42,541 nt of DNA, from the NCBI GenBank assembly GCA_050011095.1, contig JBEKJU010000023.1, forward strand, positions 1 to 42,541, given 5' to 3'. Shown here piece after piece: positions 41,438 through 42,541 of this stretch. Both the position numbers and the translations under genes were made by a program. Source of the stretch: JBEKJU01 sp050011095. Its GTDB lineage: Bacteria > Desulfobacterota > Syntrophorhabdia > Syntrophorhabdales > WCHB1-27. Each line of letters opens with the position of its first letter. Position 1 is the stretch's first letter. Under the pieces are notes generated by a model. That model was not told the DNA's origin, ran no database searches, and saw only the letters and a program-made list of their open reading frames with translations.

Positions 41438-42541
41438 GACAATCCTCCAGGCTGTGAAGGGAAGCGCCTACAGGGTCGAGAGGGCCGCATTCCCGGCGAT
41501 CTCGACCGATTCGAGGACCATCGGGCCGGGGGAGTTATTCATACCCCTCTCGGGGCCGAACTTTGACGGCCATCTCTTCATCGACGCGGCCTATGGCCGC
41601 TCGGCGGGAGGCAGCCTCTGCGACCGCGGCCGGGAGGAGATATACGCGGCCGTGAGGGGGACGGTCGTCCTCGTCGACGACACGAACCGGGCGCTCCTCG
41701 ACCTCGCGTCCCACAAGAGGCGGGAGATTCCGGGGACCTTCGTCGCCATAACGGGGAGCAACGGCAAGACCACGACAAAGGAACTGCTCGTCCACCTCAT
41801 GGACGGCCTCTTGCCGGTCGTCTTTAATGAGAAAAACTACAATAATCAGATAGGCGTGGCAAAAGCCATGCTGGCCATCGAGAAAGACCCGGAGTATTGC
41901 ATCTTCGAGCTGGGCACGAACCACAGGGGGGAGATACGAACGCTCGCCCGCATGGTGGAGCCCCACATCTCCCTCATCACGAACATCGCCCCGTCTCACC
42001 TCGAAGGCCTCTCGGACCTGGAAGGGGTCCGCGAAGAGAAGCTTGACCTCTTCGAATCGACCCTGCCCGGCGGCACCATCTTTGTCAATGCCGACGATCC
42101 CTCCCTCGCGCCGTACCACAGGGCCGATTGCGCCCGTTACACCTTCGGCATGGGGAAAGGCGCGGACTTCGCGCTCCGGGTGTCGGCCGACAAGGGGCTC
42201 GAGGGGTTTGAGATCGGGCTCACCCTGATGGGCGAAAAGGTCATGACCCATACGCGCCTCCTCGGCCGCCACAACCTCTATAACGTGCTCGCCGCCACGG
42301 CGCTGGCCTTTTCAATGGGTGTGAAAGGGCGGGCGCTCGCGGATGGGATTGCGGCATTCGAGCCATATTCGGGCAGGTTCAGGCCGGTGAGATCGGCCAG
42401 GGGATACATGGTCGTCGATGACGCGTACAACGCGAACCCCGCCTCCATGGAATGGGCCATAACGACACTGACCTCGCTCCCGTGCAGGGGCAAGAGGGTC
42501 GCCATCCTCGGGGAGATGAAGGAACTCGGCGACAGGACGGA
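41424..42541 (+). CDS. murF: UDP-MurNAc-pentapeptide ligase MurF (cut by window edge)
   Basis: At least 372 residues; the C-terminus lies beyond the window. It adds D-Ala-D-Ala to the stem peptide. STDSRTIGPGELFIPL, the ATP site GSNGKTTTKE, NEKNYNNQIGVA, ELGTNHRGEI, NIAPSHLEGL and DDAYNANPASM are all family motifs. The GTG at 41424, with GAGGAG 8 bases upstream, overlaps the end of murE by 14 bases. Confidence 0.93.
   Translation, partial: MWRLETILQAVKGSAYRVERAAFPAISTDSRTIGPGELFIPLSGPNFDGHLFIDAAYGRSAGGSLCDRGREEIYAAVRGTVVLVDDTNRALLDLASHKRREIPGTFVAITGSNGKTTTKELLVHLMDGLLPVVFNEKNYNNQIGVAKAMLAIEKDPEYCIFELGTNHRGEIRTLARMVEPHISLITNIAPSHLEGLSDLEGVREEKLDLFESTLPGGTIFVNADDPSLAPYHRADCARYTFGMGKGADFALRVSADKGLEGFEIGLTLMGEKVMTHTRLLGRHNLYNVLAATALAFSMGVKGRALADGIAAFEPYSGRFRPVRSARGYMVVDDAYNANPASMEWAITTLTSLPCRGKRVAILGEMKELGDRT

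Overview
The window looks like chromosomal DNA of an anaerobic, Gram-negative, GC-rich bacterium of the former Deltaproteobacteria (Desulfobacterota). A syntrophic or sulfate-reducer-like lineage such as Syntrophorhabdia is my best guess, with low confidence. The reasons are a parA-parB-atp operon order with paired b' and b stator subunits, outer-membrane assembly proteins (BamD, LptA), a diaminopimelate-type MurE, a metallopterin enzyme family reported only from anaerobes, an ion-pumping pyrophosphatase, and a che cluster. No rRNA, tRNA, CRISPR array, transposase or prophage gene was seen. Coding density is high and most genes sit in tightly coupled operons.

Layout. 1-1.2 kb: nicotinamidase pncA, convergent with a small membrane protein. 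1.2-5.7 kb (minus strand): egtD followed by a 1128-residue fusion of a molybdopterin/tungstopterin oxidoreductase-type module and a cysteine desulfurase. Together they match the O2-independent ergothioneine route described from Caldithrix abyssi. 6.1-12 kb (plus): STAS protein, cheY, cheA, cheW, cheR, cheD, cheB. 12.2-15.1 kb: small envelope proteins (Spy/CpxP-like, a multi-pass membrane protein, a secreted pentapeptide-repeat protein, a frameshifted remnant and a small secreted protein). 15.6-17.3 kb (minus): a lipoprotein fusing a BamD-like and an LptA-like domain, with its own sigma70-type promoter. 17.4-26 kb (plus): rsmG, parA, parB, the F1/stator part of the ATP synthase operon (b', b, delta, alpha, gamma, beta, epsilon) and a B3/B4-domain protein. 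26.2-27 kb: a Gln/Pro/His-rich lipoprotein. 27.4-29.8 kb: membrane pyrophosphatase hppA with a clear terminator.

30.2-35.2 kb (minus): class V aminotransferase, serA, adenine deaminase, HAD phosphatase. This is a serine-synthesis pair leading into nucleobase salvage. The adenine deaminase has no ATG, GTG or TTG start where one is expected. 35.4-37 kb (plus): an IscS-like protein lacking the PLP lysine, coupled to iscU. 37.2-42.5 kb (plus): the start of the division and cell-wall (dcw) cluster. It has a sigma70 promoter, a four-box MraZ operator, then mraZ, rsmH, ftsL, an unrecognised single-pass protein in the slot usually held by ftsI, murE and the beginning of murF, which runs off the window.

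Most worth a second look: the anaerobic ergothioneine module, the BamD-LptA fusion, the desulfurase homologue with a dismantled PLP site next to iscU, the unknown gene in the ftsI position, and the start-codon-less adenine deaminase.
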